Shown piece by piece: positions 44,182 through 54,280 of a DNA stretch of 64,000 nucleotides (the first letter of the stretch is position 1; each line of letters starts with the position of its first letter). Source of the DNA: Aeromonas hydrophila subsp. hydrophila ATCC 7966 (GTDB lineage: Bacteria > Pseudomonadota > Gammaproteobacteria > Enterobacterales > Aeromonadaceae); NCBI RefSeq assembly GCF_000014805.1, contig NC_008570.1, forward strand, positions 3,957,501-4,021,500, read 5' to 3'. The notes below the pieces were generated by a model that had not been told where the DNA came from, did not search any database, and saw nothing but the letters and a program-made list of their open reading frames with translations. Position numbers and translations under genes: made by a program.

Positions 44182-45633
44182 ATGATACGAGATACTTTAG
44201 ACATCGGTGAAGTAAGAGCTAATAACCTAAAAAGTATAAATATACTACTAGGGAGAAATGGTGCCGGTAAAAGTAGGTTTCTTCGAGCAATAGACCAATA
44301 CTTTATGGGAAACAGTGAGTTTAACGTGAGGTATATAAGCCCAGAGCGCGCAGGTGTTTTCAAGCGAGATGGAAACATTATGACCAACATGGAAAGTGAT
44401 CCAAACTGGATTGGCTATGCGCGAAGAATGAATCAAGCTGCTAACTTTAAGGCAGCTTCTGCAAACCTACTTCGGGAGGTTGAAACAGCATATTTAAGAA
44501 AACTGCAGGACAACCCTGAAATAAGGCTTGATCAAACTAAGAACTTTCGCACAGAGCGATTAGACTCTATTAACAGATTACTTTCAAATCTGGAAATTTG
44601 CCAGGAGGGCTCGAACTTTGTATTTAGAAATATTAATGGTGAAGAAGTTCAGCCAGATCAAATCAGTAGCGGAGAGTCTGAATCGGTTTCTCTCGCAGTC
44701 GAAATGATGTATTTCTTTGATAATCTTAAAGAAGAGAAGTTCAATCTACTATTATTGGATGAGCCTGATGTTCACTTGCACCCAGATCTCCAAGCCAGGC
44801 TAGCAACGTTTTTAATAAATTTAGTAGAAGGGCTAAATGAAGTAAGAAGAAAAAAGGTGGCAGTTATTCTCGCAACTCATAGCACTCCCCTAATATGTTC
44901 TCTTTCTCAGTCAGAACACACATCAATTGGCACTAAAGAATTCAATTCAAATAATGTTTCATTTGTTGAAATAAGTAATCAACTAAAGAAAATCGCACCA
45001 TTTTTCGGACATCCTCTGTCATTAAGTCTAAGTCAAGACGTCATGCTAATTCTTGAGGGGGAAGATGATGAAAGGGTATGGCAGCAAGCATCTCGAAGTT
45101 CACAAGGAAGATTAAAAATCTTTCCTGTCATTGCTAGCTCGGTGAACCAGCAAACGGAACTAGAGAAATTTACAGCAGATCTAATTGATAGTCTTTATGA
45201 TGAACCAAAAGCATTTTCTCTTCGTGATGGCGATGGAGTTTCAGGACCACTGACCAATATCAAATCAGTGATTAGATATCGACTTCAATGTTATGCGATC
45301 GAGAACTTATTACTTTCAGACCAATGCCTTTCTGTATTAGGTAAAACTTGGGAAGAGTTTAAATACACTGCTACATCTTGGCTAAAAGAAAATGAAAAAC
45401 ACAAAGATAGCGAGAAGATTCAGGAATTAATAGACTCACCAACTCGGCTTGTAAATACTAAGATAAAAACAATCCGACAGTTAATCTGTGCTATTTGCGG
45501 AAGCGGAAAACCGTGGGAGGTTGTTGTTGGTCAGTCCATCGGCTCTCTTGACATTTCTAATCTTCCCGATGGAGATTTTGATCTTCCAAAACTTATTGGC
45601 CGAGATGCAACTCTCGCACTATTAGGTGAATAA
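44182..45633 (+). CDS. AAA ATPase fused to a TOPRIM/DUF4435-like domain, OLD-like
   Basis: 483 residues, AT-rich and likely acquired. The ATPase half (about 1-270) has Walker A LLGRNGAGKSRFL (near 22-34), an ABC-like signature SSGESESVSLAVEM, Walker B LLLLDEPDVHLHP and a switch His in LATHSTPL. The second half has a TOPRIM-type start LILEGEDDERVW and acidic pair LRDGDG, then YAIENLLL, as in DUF4435 proteins. This single-gene ATPase-nuclease layout recalls OLD and PARIS (AriA/AriB) anti-phage proteins; it is shorter than known fused forms. No second gene sits beside it. A defence role is inference. Confidence 0.8.
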   Translation: MIRDTLDIGEVRANNLKSINILLGRNGAGKSRFLRAIDQYFMGNSEFNVRYISPERAGVFKRDGNIMTNMESDPNWIGYARRMNQAANFKAASANLLREVETAYLRKLQDNPEIRLDQTKNFRTERLDSINRLLSNLEICQEGSNFVFRNINGEEVQPDQISSGESESVSLAVEMMYFFDNLKEEKFNLLLLDEPDVHLHPDLQARLATFLINLVEGLNEVRRKKVAVILATHSTPLICSLSQSEHTSIGTKEFNSNNVSFVEISNQLKKIAPFFGHPLSLSLSQDVMLILEGEDDERVWQQASRSSQGRLKIFPVIASSVNQQTELEKFTADLIDSLYDEPKAFSLRDGDGVSGPLTNIKSVIRYRLQCYAIENLLLSDQCLSVLGKTWEEFKYTATSWLKENEKHKDSEKIQELIDSPTRLVNTKIKTIRQLICAICGSGKPWEVVVGQSIGSLDISNLPDGDFDLPKLIGRDATLALLGE

Positions 45634-45656
45634 ACATAGTTAGAACGCAATAAATA

Positions 45657-45681
45657 GGAGGGGGGAAATGCCCCCCCCTCC
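45657..45681. terminator. Bidirectional hairpin between the AAA gene and cysC
   Basis: GGAGGGGGG and CCCCCCTCC arms with a short loop (AAATG plus extra C), between two convergent genes; AT-rich on both sides. Confidence 0.65.
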
Positions 45682-45713
45682 CTTATATCACTGCTCTGTA
45701 TGGACAACCGACC

Positions 45714-46307
45714 TTAGTCAATCAACACCCGCAGCCTTAGAGCAGTCAGCAGCTCATCCACCAATGCAGCAACCGGCTTGCCGGCATTAAGCAGATGGAT
45801 TTCCGGCTGCTCCGGTGCCTCATAGGCGGAGTCGATACCGGTAAAGTTGCGAATTTCCCCTGCCCTAGCCTTCTTGTAGAGCCCCTTGGGATCGCGCTCT
45901 TCACACACGCTAAGGGGCGCATCCACAAACACCTCGACAAACTCCCCTTCACCCACGAGATTGCGCACCAGCTCCCGCTCGGCACGGAACGGCGAGATAA
46001 AGGCGGTGAGCACGATAAGGCCCGCATCCACCATCAGTTTTGCCACCTCGCCGACCCGGCGGATATTCTCCTGACGGGCGGCGTCATCGAAGCCGAGATC
46101 GCCGCAGAGGCCGTGGCGCACATTGTCCCCATCCAGCAGATAGGTGTGCTTGCCCGAGGCGGCCAGCGCCTGCTCCAGGGCCCCCGCCAGGGTGGACTTG
46201 CCCGCCCCGGAGAGCCCGGTGAACCAGATCACCAGCGGCTTTTGTCCCTTCTGCTCTGCCCGGCTCTGTTTGTCGACAGCATGGGCATGCCACACGATAT
46301 TGCTCAT
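45714..46307 (-). CDS. cysC: Adenylylsulfate kinase
   Basis: 197 residues. Phosphorylates APS to PAPS in sulfate assimilation. Walker [10 protein letters not shown] (near 31-39), the DGDNVRHGL loop, [13 protein letters not shown] and [18 protein letters not shown] are all typical. It is the last gene of the cysG-D-N-permease-C set, 146 nt behind the permease gene. Confidence 0.96.
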   Translation of the reverse strand: MSNIVWHAHAVDKQSRAEQKGQKPLVIWFTGLSGAGKSTLAGALEQALAASGKHTYLLDGDNVRHGLCGDLGFDDAARQENIRRVGEVAKLMVDAGLIVLTAFISPFRAERELVRNLVGEGEFVEVFVDAPLSVCEERDPKGLYKKARAGEIRNFTGIDSAYEAPEQPEIHLLNAGKPVAALVDELLTALRLRVLID

Positions 46308-46453
46308 CCAAAACTCCTTGCTTGGCGCTCGCGCCTCAATGCTGAAACGGTCTGGCTCCTTGAGCTCAGCCTCTGGCCACTCGCCACTGACGGGGCCATG
46401 GTCGTCGTGTATTCCTATTCCCTGCCTGCCACCAGGCCCCCAGTTGCTCCGCC

Positions 46454-48178
46454 TTAAAACGGAAACAGCAGGGGTACCATGACGATCACCCCGAGGCTGT
46501 AGGCCAGGGATACCGGCAGGGCCAGCTTGAGGTAGTCCGGCATCTTGTAGTTGCCCGCCGCATAGACCATCAAGTTGGTCTGGTAGCCGTAGGGCAGGAT
46601 AAAGCTGGAGCTGGCCCCGAACAGCACCGCCAGAATGAACGGCATGGTGGAGACATCCATGCTGAGCGCCAGCTGGTAACCCATGGGAAAGGCCAGCGCC
46701 GCGGCGGCGTTGTTGCTCATCAGCTCGGTCAGCACCAGGGTAAACAGGTAGATGCCGATAAAGGCGATCAGAGGGCTGGCACCGTTGAACTCCCCCATCA
46801 GCCAGTCGGCGATGACCCGGGCCAGCCCGCTTTTTTCCAGCTGATCGGCGATGGCCAGCGCCCCGCCCACCACCAGCCAGATATCCAGCGGAAAACGGCG
46901 GCGGATCTCGTCCAGGGTCAGGATGCGGGAGAACAGCAGCACCACCAGCATCACCAGCAGCCCCTTGAACAGCGGCACCAGGTCGAACACCGACAGCGCC
47001 AGCACCCCGAGAAAACCGCCCACCACGGCGGCGCTGCGCGTGGCATCGAGCCGGGTGGAGGCCTCCAGCCCGCTCACTACCACGAACTCGCGGGAGAGGG
47101 ACTTGTTGCCCGCAAACTTGGGGCCGGGCGCCAGCAGCAGAGTGTCCCCTGCGTGCAGTTCAATCTGGCCGAGGCCGCCAGTGAGCTGGGTCTCGCCCCG
47201 GCGCACCGCCAGCACTACCGCATCGAAGTGGGTACGAAACTCTGCATCCTTGATGGTCTGCCCCACCAGCCGCGAGCTGTGGCTGACGATCACCTCCACC
47301 AGGTGCTGGCCGTTGAGCCGGTGCTGACCGTAGAGATCCAGCCCCTTGAGCTCCTGCAGCACGCCGACGCTCTCCACGTCGCCGCAAAACAGCAGCATGT
47401 CCCCTTCGTGCAGCTCGTGTTCCGGCTGTACCGGGCAGATCACCTGGTTGCCACGGATGATCTCGGCAAGATAGAGGCTTTTCAGGCTGCGCAGGCCGTT
47501 CTCCTTGACGCTACACCCGGCCATGGGCGAGCCGGGGCCCACCTTGGCCTCGAGAAAGTAGCCGGATTCGCGGCTCATCTCGGTGTCCTGCTCCGGCAGG
47601 TGGCGGGCAAACAGCAGCACGGCGACCAGGCCGGTCAGCAGGGTCCCCGCCCCTACCATGAAGAAGTCGAACATGCCGAGCGGCTTGGCCCCCATCTTGA
47701 TGAGGAAGCTGTTGACGATGAGGTTGGTGGAGGTGCCGATCAGGGTCAGCACGCCGCCAAAGGTCGCCGCGAAGCACATGGGCAGCAGCAGCCGGGACGG
47801 CGCATGGTTGGGGTTGCGTTTGACCGCACCCAGCATGGAGGCCACCACGGCGGTGTTGTTGACGAAGGCCGACAGGAATGCGGTGGAGAACCACACCTTC
47901 ACCAGCACCTTGTTGAAGGAGCCGGTGCCCACCAGGTTGGCGAACCAGCTCATGACCCGGGTCTTTTCCACCGCGAGCGAGACCAGCAGCAACAGCACCA
48001 GGGTCAGCAGGGCGCTGTTGGTGTAGCCCGCCACCACGGCGTTGATGTCCGCCAGGCCGCTCAGATAGGTGATGAGCACGGCGCCCGAGAAGAGCAGCGC
48101 CGGCCGGAGTTTGCCCTGGATCAGCAGGGCGACGAGGGCAGCCAGCAGACCCAGCACCAGGGATTGTTGCCAGGTCAT
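46454..48178 (-). CDS. SLC13-family permease with RCK_C domains, probable sulfate transporter
   Basis: 574 residues. Two membrane blocks (about 1-190 and 385-574) enclose two TrkA_C/RCK_C-like soluble domains (about 205-290 and 295-375; [11 protein letters not shown]). Conserved SLC13-type NxT motifs are [12 protein letters not shown] and [11 protein letters not shown]. Placed between cysN and cysC, it is most likely the sulfate uptake route of this operon, as in vibrios; the ion coupling is not readable. No ABC-type cysTWA genes are in the window. Confidence 0.85.
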   Translation of the reverse strand: MTWQQSLVLGLLAALVALLIQGKLRPALLFSGAVLITYLSGLADINAVVAGYTNSALLTLVLLLLVSLAVEKTRVMSWFANLVGTGSFNKVLVKVWFSTAFLSAFVNNTAVVASMLGAVKRNPNHAPSRLLLPMCFAATFGGVLTLIGTSTNLIVNSFLIKMGAKPLGMFDFFMVGAGTLLTGLVAVLLFARHLPEQDTEMSRESGYFLEAKVGPGSPMAGCSVKENGLRSLKSLYLAEIIRGNQVICPVQPEHELHEGDMLLFCGDVESVGVLQELKGLDLYGQHRLNGQHLVEVIVSHSSRLVGQTIKDAEFRTHFDAVVLAVRRGETQLTGGLGQIELHAGDTLLLAPGPKFAGNKSLSREFVVVSGLEASTRLDATRSAAVVGGFLGVLALSVFDLVPLFKGLLVMLVVLLFSRILTLDEIRRRFPLDIWLVVGGALAIADQLEKSGLARVIADWLMGEFNGASPLIAFIGIYLFTLVLTELMSNNAAAALAFPMGYQLALSMDVSTMPFILAVLFGASSSFILPYGYQTNLMVYAAGNYKMPDYLKLALPVSLAYSLGVIVMVPLLFPF

Positions 48179-48182
48179 GGGC

Positions 48183-49610
48183 TTATTCCTTGCTTGCGTC
48201 GTTGCTGATGGTCAGCGCCTGCCAGTGGGGGAAGTGCTTGCGCACCAGGGCATTGAGCTCCACTTCGAACTCGCTGTAGTGCCCTGTTGCCACTTTCGCG
48301 GCCAAGCCTTCCACTATCATGCCGGCACCGACGGTGACGTTGGTCAGCCGGTCGATCAGGATGAAGCTGCCGGTATCGCGGATCTCCTGATACGGGTCGA
48401 ACGCCACCGGGTCGGTCAGGCTCAGCTCGCACAGGCCTATTTCGTTGAGCTTGAGTTCGCTCGCATCCAGCTCATCGAGCTTGTTGATCTCGATGCGGTG
48501 GCGGATGGCCTCCACCTGGCCGCGACTCTTCTTGGTGGCCAGCTTGACGTCGTAGACCCGGCCCGGTTGCAGGGACTCCTCCCCCATCCAGACGATGTGG
48601 GCCAGCAGGTTCTGGGTCACCAGCGGCTTTCTGGCGGCATCCACCAGCAAATCGCCACGGCTGATGTCGATTTCGTCGGCAAAGGTGACCGTGATGGCCT
48701 GACCCGGCAGGGCGTAGTCGAGATCGCCGTCGAAGGTGACGATGCGAGTGACCGTGCTCTCCTTGCCCGACGGCAGCACCGCCAGCTTGTCACCGACTCG
48801 CAGGATGCCGGAGGCCAGCGTCCCCGCGAAGCCGCGAAAATCGAGGTTGGGGCGGTTGACGTACTGCACCGGCAGGCGCACCGGGTGACGCTCCAGCTCG
48901 CGTTCCACTTCGGCAGACTCCAGCAATGAGAGCAGGGTCTCGCCCTGATACCAGGCCAGCTTGTCGCTCGGGTTGACCACGTTGTCACCGTCCAGCGCCG
49001 AGACCGGCACGATGTGGATGGTGTCGACGCTGAGCTTCTTGGCAAATTCGCGGTATTCGGCACTGATGCGCTCGAACACCTCCTGGCTGAACTCCACCAG
49101 ATCCATCTTGTTGACCGCCACCACGAACTGCTTGATGCCCAAGAGGCTGGCGATAAAGCTGTGACGACGAGTCTGATCCAGCACCCCCTTGCGGGCGTCG
49201 ATCAGGATGATGGCCAGATCGCAGGTGGAGGCGCCGGTGGCCATGTTGCGGGTGTACTGCTCGTGGCCCGGGGTATCCGAGATGATGAATTTGCGCTTGG
49301 CGGTGGAGAAATAGCGGTAGGCCACGTCGATGGTGATGCCCTGCTCGCGCTCGGCCTGCAGGCCGTCTACCAACAGCGCTAGGTCCAGCTTCTCGCCGGT
49401 GGTGCCGAGCTTCTGGCTGTCGGACTCCAGCGCTTTGAGCTGATCTTCATAGATCTGCTGGGAGTCGTGCAGCAGGCGGCCGATGAGGGTGCTCTTGCCG
49501 TCGTCCACGCTGCCGCAGGTGAGAAAGCGCAGCAGGCTCTTGTGTTGCTGGGCGTGCAGGTAGGCTTCAATGCCCTGTTCGCTGATGGCGGTCTGAATGT
49601 GGTTGTTCAT
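48183..49610 (-). CDS. cysN: Sulfate adenylyltransferase subunit 1 (GTPase)
   Basis: 475 residues, a translational-GTPase fold. G1 [15 protein letters not shown] (near 33-47), G3 [15 protein letters not shown] and G4 NKMDL are intact. CysN hydrolyses GTP to drive APS formation by CysD. No CysC fusion is present, in line with a separate cysC. Confidence 0.97.
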   Translation of the reverse strand: MNNHIQTAISEQGIEAYLHAQQHKSLLRFLTCGSVDDGKSTLIGRLLHDSQQIYEDQLKALESDSQKLGTTGEKLDLALLVDGLQAEREQGITIDVAYRYFSTAKRKFIISDTPGHEQYTRNMATGASTCDLAIILIDARKGVLDQTRRHSFIASLLGIKQFVVAVNKMDLVEFSQEVFERISAEYREFAKKLSVDTIHIVPVSALDGDNVVNPSDKLAWYQGETLLSLLESAEVERELERHPVRLPVQYVNRPNLDFRGFAGTLASGILRVGDKLAVLPSGKESTVTRIVTFDGDLDYALPGQAITVTFADEIDISRGDLLVDAARKPLVTQNLLAHIVWMGEESLQPGRVYDVKLATKKSRGQVEAIRHRIEINKLDELDASELKLNEIGLCELSLTDPVAFDPYQEIRDTGSFILIDRLTNVTVGAGMIVEGLAAKVATGHYSEFEVELNALVRKHFPHWQALTISNDASKE

Positions 49611-49634
49611 GTTGCGATTCCTTAGAACATTTTT

Positions 49635-50543
49635 TTAGAAATAGCCCTGACGCTTCTTCTGCTCCATGGAGCCGGCCTGATCGTGGTCGATGAGCCGCCC
49701 TTGCCGCTCGCTCGAGGTGGTGAGCAGCATCTCTTCGATGATCTCCGGCAGGGTGGTGGCAGCGGATTCGATGGCACCGGTCAGCGGGTAGCAGCCGAGG
49801 GTGCGGAAGCGCACCAGCTCCTGCTTCACTTCATCTTCAGGGCCGATGGGCATGCGCTCGTCATCCACCATGATCTTGATGCCGTTGCGCTCCACCACGG
49901 GGCGCATGGCCGCGAAATAGAGCGGCACTATGTCGATGTTCTCGAGGTAGATGTATTGCCAGATGTCCAGCTCGGTCCAGTTGGAGAGCGGGAACACCCG
50001 GATGCTCTCCCCCTTGTTGACCTGGCTGTTGTAGACGCGCCACAGCTCCGGGCGCTGGTTTTTCGGATCCCAGCGATGAGACTTGTCGCGGAAGGAGTAG
50101 ACCCGCTCCTTGGCACGAGACTTCTCCTCGTCCCGGCGGGCACCACCGAAGGCGGCGTCGAAGCCGTATTTGTTGAGCGCCTGCTTGAGCCCCTCGGTCT
50201 TCATGATGTCGGTGTGCTTGCCGCTGCCGTGCACGAAGGGATTGATGCCCATGGCGAGGCCGTCCGGGTTCTTGTGGACGATCAGATCCAGCCCGTACTT
50301 CCTGGCGGTCTCGTCGCGGAACTTGATCATCTCCTTGAACTTCCAGTCGGTATCGACGTGCAGCAAGGGGAACGGGATCTTGCCCGGATAGAAGGCCTTG
50401 CGGGCCAGGTGCAGCATGACGGAGGAGTCCTTGCCGATGGAGTACATCATCACCGGGTTTTCAAATTCGGCAGCCACCTCGCGGATGATATGGATGCTCT
50501 CGGCTTCCAGCTGCTGCAAGTGGGTCAGTCTTTCACGGTCCAT
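49635..50543 (-). CDS. cysD: Sulfate adenylyltransferase subunit 2
   Basis: 302 residues, full length. PP-loop motif [15 protein letters not shown] (near 36-50) binds [27 protein letters not shown] and [15 protein letters not shown] are family hallmarks. It makes APS from sulfate and ATP together with CysN, which lies 24 nt downstream. Confidence 0.97.
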   Translation of the reverse strand: MDRERLTHLQQLEAESIHIIREVAAEFENPVMMYSIGKDSSVMLHLARKAFYPGKIPFPLLHVDTDWKFKEMIKFRDETARKYGLDLIVHKNPDGLAMGINPFVHGSGKHTDIMKTEGLKQALNKYGFDAAFGGARRDEEKSRAKERVYSFRDKSHRWDPKNQRPELWRVYNSQVNKGESIRVFPLSNWTELDIWQYIYLENIDIVPLYFAAMRPVVERNGIKIMVDDERMPIGPEDEVKQELVRFRTLGCYPLTGAIESAATTLPEIIEEMLLTTSSERQGRLIDHDQAGSMEQKKRQGYF

Positions 50544-50651
50544 GTCTGGGTCCTCGGTTCATTGCTAACGCGCCTGGTCAGGGCGCGGTGTTGGTTCAGG
50601 TCGGTGCCGCCATGGCCGCACCGTCAAATCGATGGATATCGCCGCCAGCGC

Positions 50652-52064
50652 TCAGGCCAGGCTCACCAGCTTGAGGTCGCAGGTGCCCTGCTGTTGCCCC
50701 TCGCCAAACCAGGCGAGCCGCTCGCGCAGGGCCACCACTTCACCGATGACGATAAGGGACGGGCTCACCGCCTGGGCGGCCAGTTCGGCCAGATCCGCCA
50801 AGGTACCGGTAAGTACCCGCTGGCGGGCGGTGGTGCCACGCTCGATGATGGCGATGGGGGTGGCGCTGCTGCGGCCATGGCTCACCAGTTGCTGCTGGAT
50901 ATGCTCGGAGCGCATCAGCCCCATGTAGATGACCAAGGTCTGGCTGGTCGCGGCGAGCTGCTGCCAGTCGGGCTCCTTGCCATCGATCTGACAATGGCCG
51001 GTAATGAAGACGGCGCTCTGGGCATGGTCGCGGTGAGTAAGCGGAATGCCGGCATAGGCGGTGGCACCGGCAGCCGCCGTGATGCCAGGCACCACCGAGA
51101 AGGGGATGCCCTCCTCGGCCAGCACTTCCAGCTCTTCGCCGCCACGGCCGAACATGAAGGGATCGCCTCCCTTGAGTCGCACCACCCGGTTGCCCGCTTT
51201 GGCGTATTCCACCAGCAGGCGATTGGTCTCCTCCTGCGGCACGCTGTGGGCGCCGGCCTTCTTGCCGACCGACACCAGGGTGGCGTCGCGGCGCACCAGA
51301 TCGAGGATCTCGGGCGAGACCAGCTGGTCGTAGAGCACCACTTCGGCCTGCTGAATCTGTTGCAGCGCCTTGAGGGTCAACAGGCCCGGATCGCCGGGGC
51401 CCGCCCCCACCAGCACCACCTCGCCCACTTCGTTTTTCGCCTGGTCGAGGCCATCGTTCAGCCACTGCTCGGCCCCCTGCCAATCCTCTTTCTCAATCAG
51501 ACCGGCCAGGGTGTTGGAGGCAAAGGCGCGTTCCCAGAAGCGGCGACGGTCGGAAATCGAGGAGAGCACCCGCTTGGCCTGATCGCGTACCCGGCCGGAG
51601 AGCTCGGCCAGAGCGCCGAGATGGCGGGGCAGCAGGCTCTCGAGCCGCTCGCGCAGCAGACGCACCAGCACCGGCGCCTTGCCGCCGCTGGAGACGGCCA
51701 CCATGATGGGGCTGCGATCGATGATGGAAGGGAAGATGAAGCTGGAGCGCTTGGGGTCGTCCACCACGTTGACGAACAGGCCGAGCTGGTTGGCGCTCTG
51801 ATAGACCAGGGCGTTCACCTCGAGATCGTCGGTAGCGGCCACCACCAGGATCTGGCCGGTCAGGTGGGCCGGGGTGAAGCGCTCCGCCAGATGGGTGAAG
51901 CGATCGGCAAATTGGTGGAAGTCGGGTTCCAGTTCGGGGGAGACCAGGGTCAGCCTGGCACCGGCCGCCAGCAGCAGGCGCGCCTTGCGCAGGGCCACTT
52001 CGCCCCCTCCTACCAGCAGCACCGGGCGACCGTCCAATTTGGCAAACATCGGCAAATAATCCAT
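50652..52064 (-). CDS. cysG: Siroheme synthase, trifunctional
   Basis: 470 residues. The N-terminal precorrin-2 dehydrogenase/ferrochelatase (about 1-200; VLLVGGGEVALRKARLLL) is fused to a SUMT methyltransferase (about 215-460; VVLVGAGPGDPGLLTLKAL, VRLKGGDPFMFGRGGEE). It makes siroheme, the cofactor of sulfite reductase, so it fits the head of this sulfur operon. A promoter is seen upstream; cysD starts 108 nt downstream. Confidence 0.96.
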   Translation of the reverse strand: MDYLPMFAKLDGRPVLLVGGGEVALRKARLLLAAGARLTLVSPELEPDFHQFADRFTHLAERFTPAHLTGQILVVAATDDLEVNALVYQSANQLGLFVNVVDDPKRSSFIFPSIIDRSPIMVAVSSGGKAPVLVRLLRERLESLLPRHLGALAELSGRVRDQAKRVLSSISDRRRFWERAFASNTLAGLIEKEDWQGAEQWLNDGLDQAKNEVGEVVLVGAGPGDPGLLTLKALQQIQQAEVVLYDQLVSPEILDLVRRDATLVSVGKKAGAHSVPQEETNRLLVEYAKAGNRVVRLKGGDPFMFGRGGEELEVLAEEGIPFSVVPGITAAAGATAYAGIPLTHRDHAQSAVFITGHCQIDGKEPDWQQLAATSQTLVIYMGLMRSEHIQQQLVSHGRSSATPIAIIERGTTARQRVLTGTLADLAELAAQAVSPSLIVIGEVVALRERLAWFGEGQQQGTCDLKLVSLA

Positions 52065-52101
52065 TTCGGCCCATCCCTCGGAACACGACTAATATGGGGC
52101 G

Positions 52102-52129
52102 ACTATAGGCAGGGCTGCTTATCCCTCAA
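52102..52129 (-). promoter_or_regulatory. Promoter of the cysG-D-N-C operon
   Basis: On the minus strand TTGAGG (52124-52129), 16 nt, TATAGT (52102-52107), 38 nt before the cysG ATG. A very AT-rich tract lies upstream, a usual place for CysB, but no CysB motif can be asserted. Confidence 0.6.
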
Positions 52130-52261
52130 AATAATAAAAAATGCTTTTTAATGCGTTTTAGTAATTAACAAAGCCGTATGATGACAAAGGCGAAGCAAGG
52201 CGCTTGTGGTGCCAGGCGCAAGGCCATAGGCTAGTGAAAGTGTTTCATAAGGAGCTTAATA

Positions 52262-53182
52262 ATGAATGAGTCATTGATTGTGCTGGGGATCTTCGTGTTT
52301 CTGGTGCTCGCGACCCTGAGCGCCGGCATCAAGATAGTGCCACAGGGCTACAACTGGACCGTGGAGCGCTTCGGCCGCTACACCCGCACTCTGGTGCCGG
52401 GCCTCAACCTGCTGATCCCTTATGTGGACAGGGTCGGCCACAAGATCATCATGATGGAGCAGGTGCTGGACATCCCGGCGCAGGAGGTGATCTCCCGCGA
52501 CAACGCCAACGTCACCATCGATGCCATCAGCTTCGTGCAGGTGGTGGATGCCCGCAAGGCGGGCTATGAGGTCAACGATCTCACCAGCGCCATCCGCAAT
52601 CTCACCATGACCAACATGCGGACCGTGCTCGGCGCCATGGAGCTGGACGAGATGCTCTCCCAGCGCGACACCATCAACGAGAAGCTGCTGCGCACCATGG
52701 ATGCCGCCACCGCCCCCTGGGGCATCAAGGTGACCCGGATCGAAATCAAGGATGTACGTCCGCCGCTGGCACTGGTCGAAGCCATGAACGCCCAGATGAA
52801 GGCCGAGCGCCAGAAACGGGCCGAGGTGCTGGAGGCCGAAGGGGTGCGCCAGTCCAAGATCCTGAAAGCGGAAGGGGAGAAGCAGTCCCAGATCCTCAAG
52901 GCCGAAGGTGAACGTCAAGCCGCCTTCCTCGCCGCCGAAGCGCGCGAGCGGGCCGCCGAGGCGGAAGCCAAGGCGACCCACATGGTCTCCAAAGCCATCG
53001 CCGAAGGGGATCTGCAGGCCATCAACTACTTTGTGGCCCAGAAATACACCGAGGCGCTGGCCCGCATCGGCGAAGGCCCCAACAGCAAGGTGGTGATGAT
53101 GCCGCTGGAGGCGGGCAGCCTGATCGGTGCCGTGGCCGGCATGGCCGAGCTGTTCAAGGATGGCAAGGGCGGCAAGTCATGA
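52262..53182 (+). CDS. qmcA: SPFH/stomatin-like membrane protein QmcA
   Basis: 306 residues. An N-terminal membrane helix (about 4-24), the SPFH domain (about 25-190; [19 protein letters not shown]) and an Ala/Glu-rich coiled coil with KAEGEKQSQ / KAEGERQ repeats are visible. QmcA forms large inner-membrane assemblies. It is coupled to the NfeD-type gene (ATGA overlap), the usual pair. AAGGAG precedes the ATG. Confidence 0.95.
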   Translation: MNESLIVLGIFVFLVLATLSAGIKIVPQGYNWTVERFGRYTRTLVPGLNLLIPYVDRVGHKIIMMEQVLDIPAQEVISRDNANVTIDAISFVQVVDARKAGYEVNDLTSAIRNLTMTNMRTVLGAMELDEMLSQRDTINEKLLRTMDAATAPWGIKVTRIEIKDVRPPLALVEAMNAQMKAERQKRAEVLEAEGVRQSKILKAEGEKQSQILKAEGERQAAFLAAEARERAAEAEAKATHMVSKAIAEGDLQAINYFVAQKYTEALARIGEGPNSKVVMMPLEAGSLIGAVAGMAELFKDGKGGKS

Positions 53183-53634
53183 CAGCCCTGTTCGAGGGGC
53201 TGACCCACTGGCACTGGCTGGGGCTCGGCTTCGCGCTGCTGGCCATCGAGGTGCTGGGCTCGGTGGGCTTTCTGCTCTGGACCGGCATCGCCGCGCTGGA
53301 AGTGGGCCTGCTGCTGCTGGTCTGGCCCTTCGGCTGGCAGGCGCAGCTGCTGCTGTTTGGCCTGCAATCCCTGCTCACCACCTGGGCCTGGTGGCGCTGG
53401 CAGCACCGCCGGGATCGCTCCAGCCGGGATGCCGCCGCTCCCATCAACGAGCGGATGCAGGGCTATCTGGGCCGCGAGCTGGTGCTGCTGGATGACGTGA
53501 CTCAGGGGATGAGCCGGGTACACCTGGACGACACCGCCTGGACGGTGCGCTGCAACCAGCCGCTGAGCGCCGGCAGCAAGGTGCGGGTGACGGGGCATGA
53601 CTCCCATATCCTGCTGGTAGAGCCGCTGCCCTGA
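53179..53634 (+). CDS. ybbJ: NfeD-family protein YbbJ
   Basis: 151 residues. Two or three membrane helices (about 10-70) and a C-terminal OB-fold (about 90-151; [30 protein letters not shown]) match short NfeD proteins, which act with SPFH partners in membrane organisation. It is in an overlap with qmcA and is followed by a terminator. Confidence 0.92.
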   Translation: MTALFEGLTHWHWLGLGFALLAIEVLGSVGFLLWTGIAALEVGLLLLVWPFGWQAQLLLFGLQSLLTTWAWWRWQHRRDRSSRDAAAPINERMQGYLGRELVLLDDVTQGMSRVHLDDTAWTVRCNQPLSAGSKVRVTGHDSHILLVEPLP

Positions 53635-53665
53635 CACAGGGCAAGGCGCCATGACCGCCAACGAC

Positions 53666-53688
53666 AAAGGGCTCCTCGGAGCCCTTTT
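53666..53688 (+). terminator. Terminator of qmcA-ybbJ
   Basis: A 10-bp stem AAAGGGCTCC/GGAGCCCTTT around TC plus T. It may also serve the convergent CBS gene. Confidence 0.82.
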
Positions 53689-53716
53689 CGCTGTCTTGCA
53701 AGCTGTGCCGGCGTGG

Positions 53717-54127
53717 CTAGAAGGCGTCGCTGTCGAGGGCGGCGCGCAGCAGATCCTTCCAGCTGATGATGCCGACCAGGGCGCCGTTTTCCAGCACCGG
53801 CAGGCAGGAGACGTTCTTCTCCAGCATCATCTTGACCCCGTCCCGCACCGTCAGCTGGGGAGCGATGGTGATGGGGTGGCGGCTCATGATCTGGTGGGCG
53901 CGCCGGTTGAGGGTCTCGGTGTCGCGGCTCATCTCGGCCTCGGAGTCCAGATAGGGGCTGATGGCGCGGAACAGATCCCGGTCTGAAATGACCCCCACCA
54001 GCTCCTCCTCTTCCAGCACCAGCAGGTGGCGAAAGTGAGCCTGCTCGAAGATCTCCTTGATGACATTGAGCCGGTCATCCATGGAAACGGTGGCGACCCG
54101 GGTCGTCATGATGTCCCTGATAAGCAT
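53717..54127 (-). CDS. Tandem CBS-domain protein
   Basis: 136 residues made of two CBS domains (about 1-60 and 75-135): IRDIMTTRVATVSMDD ... LVGVISDRDLF, and IMSRHPITIAPQLTVRDGV ... LVGIISWKDLL. Such stand-alone pairs bind adenine nucleotides and act as energy or regulatory sensors; no partner is seen. ATG 54127 has AGG upstream. The open frame continues far upstream through yheS sequence but that part is an antisense shadow. Confidence 0.9.
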   Translation of the reverse strand: MLIRDIMTTRVATVSMDDRLNVIKEIFEQAHFRHLLVLEEEELVGVISDRDLFRAISPYLDSEAEMSRDTETLNRRAHQIMSRHPITIAPQLTVRDGVKMMLEKNVSCLPVLENGALVGIISWKDLLRAALDSDAF

Positions 54128-54280
54128 GCTAACCTCCCCAACCCTGACTGATTGCTCTGTTATGGCATGTTTTTGCCCCCCCAGCCAGTGGTTGCCCCCC
54201 GCCTCAAGTGCAAATCTGCGCCGTTTCACGTAAGATCCGCGCCAGTTTTTCTCCTCCATTTGAGCCAAGCAGACCAATCC

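Noticed and set aside
42078-45656. Integron cassette array with attC sites around the dispersed elements
   Set aside because: No paired GTTRRRY/RYYYAAC core sites or integrase were found; the elements lie 5' of cargo and contain a conserved frame.
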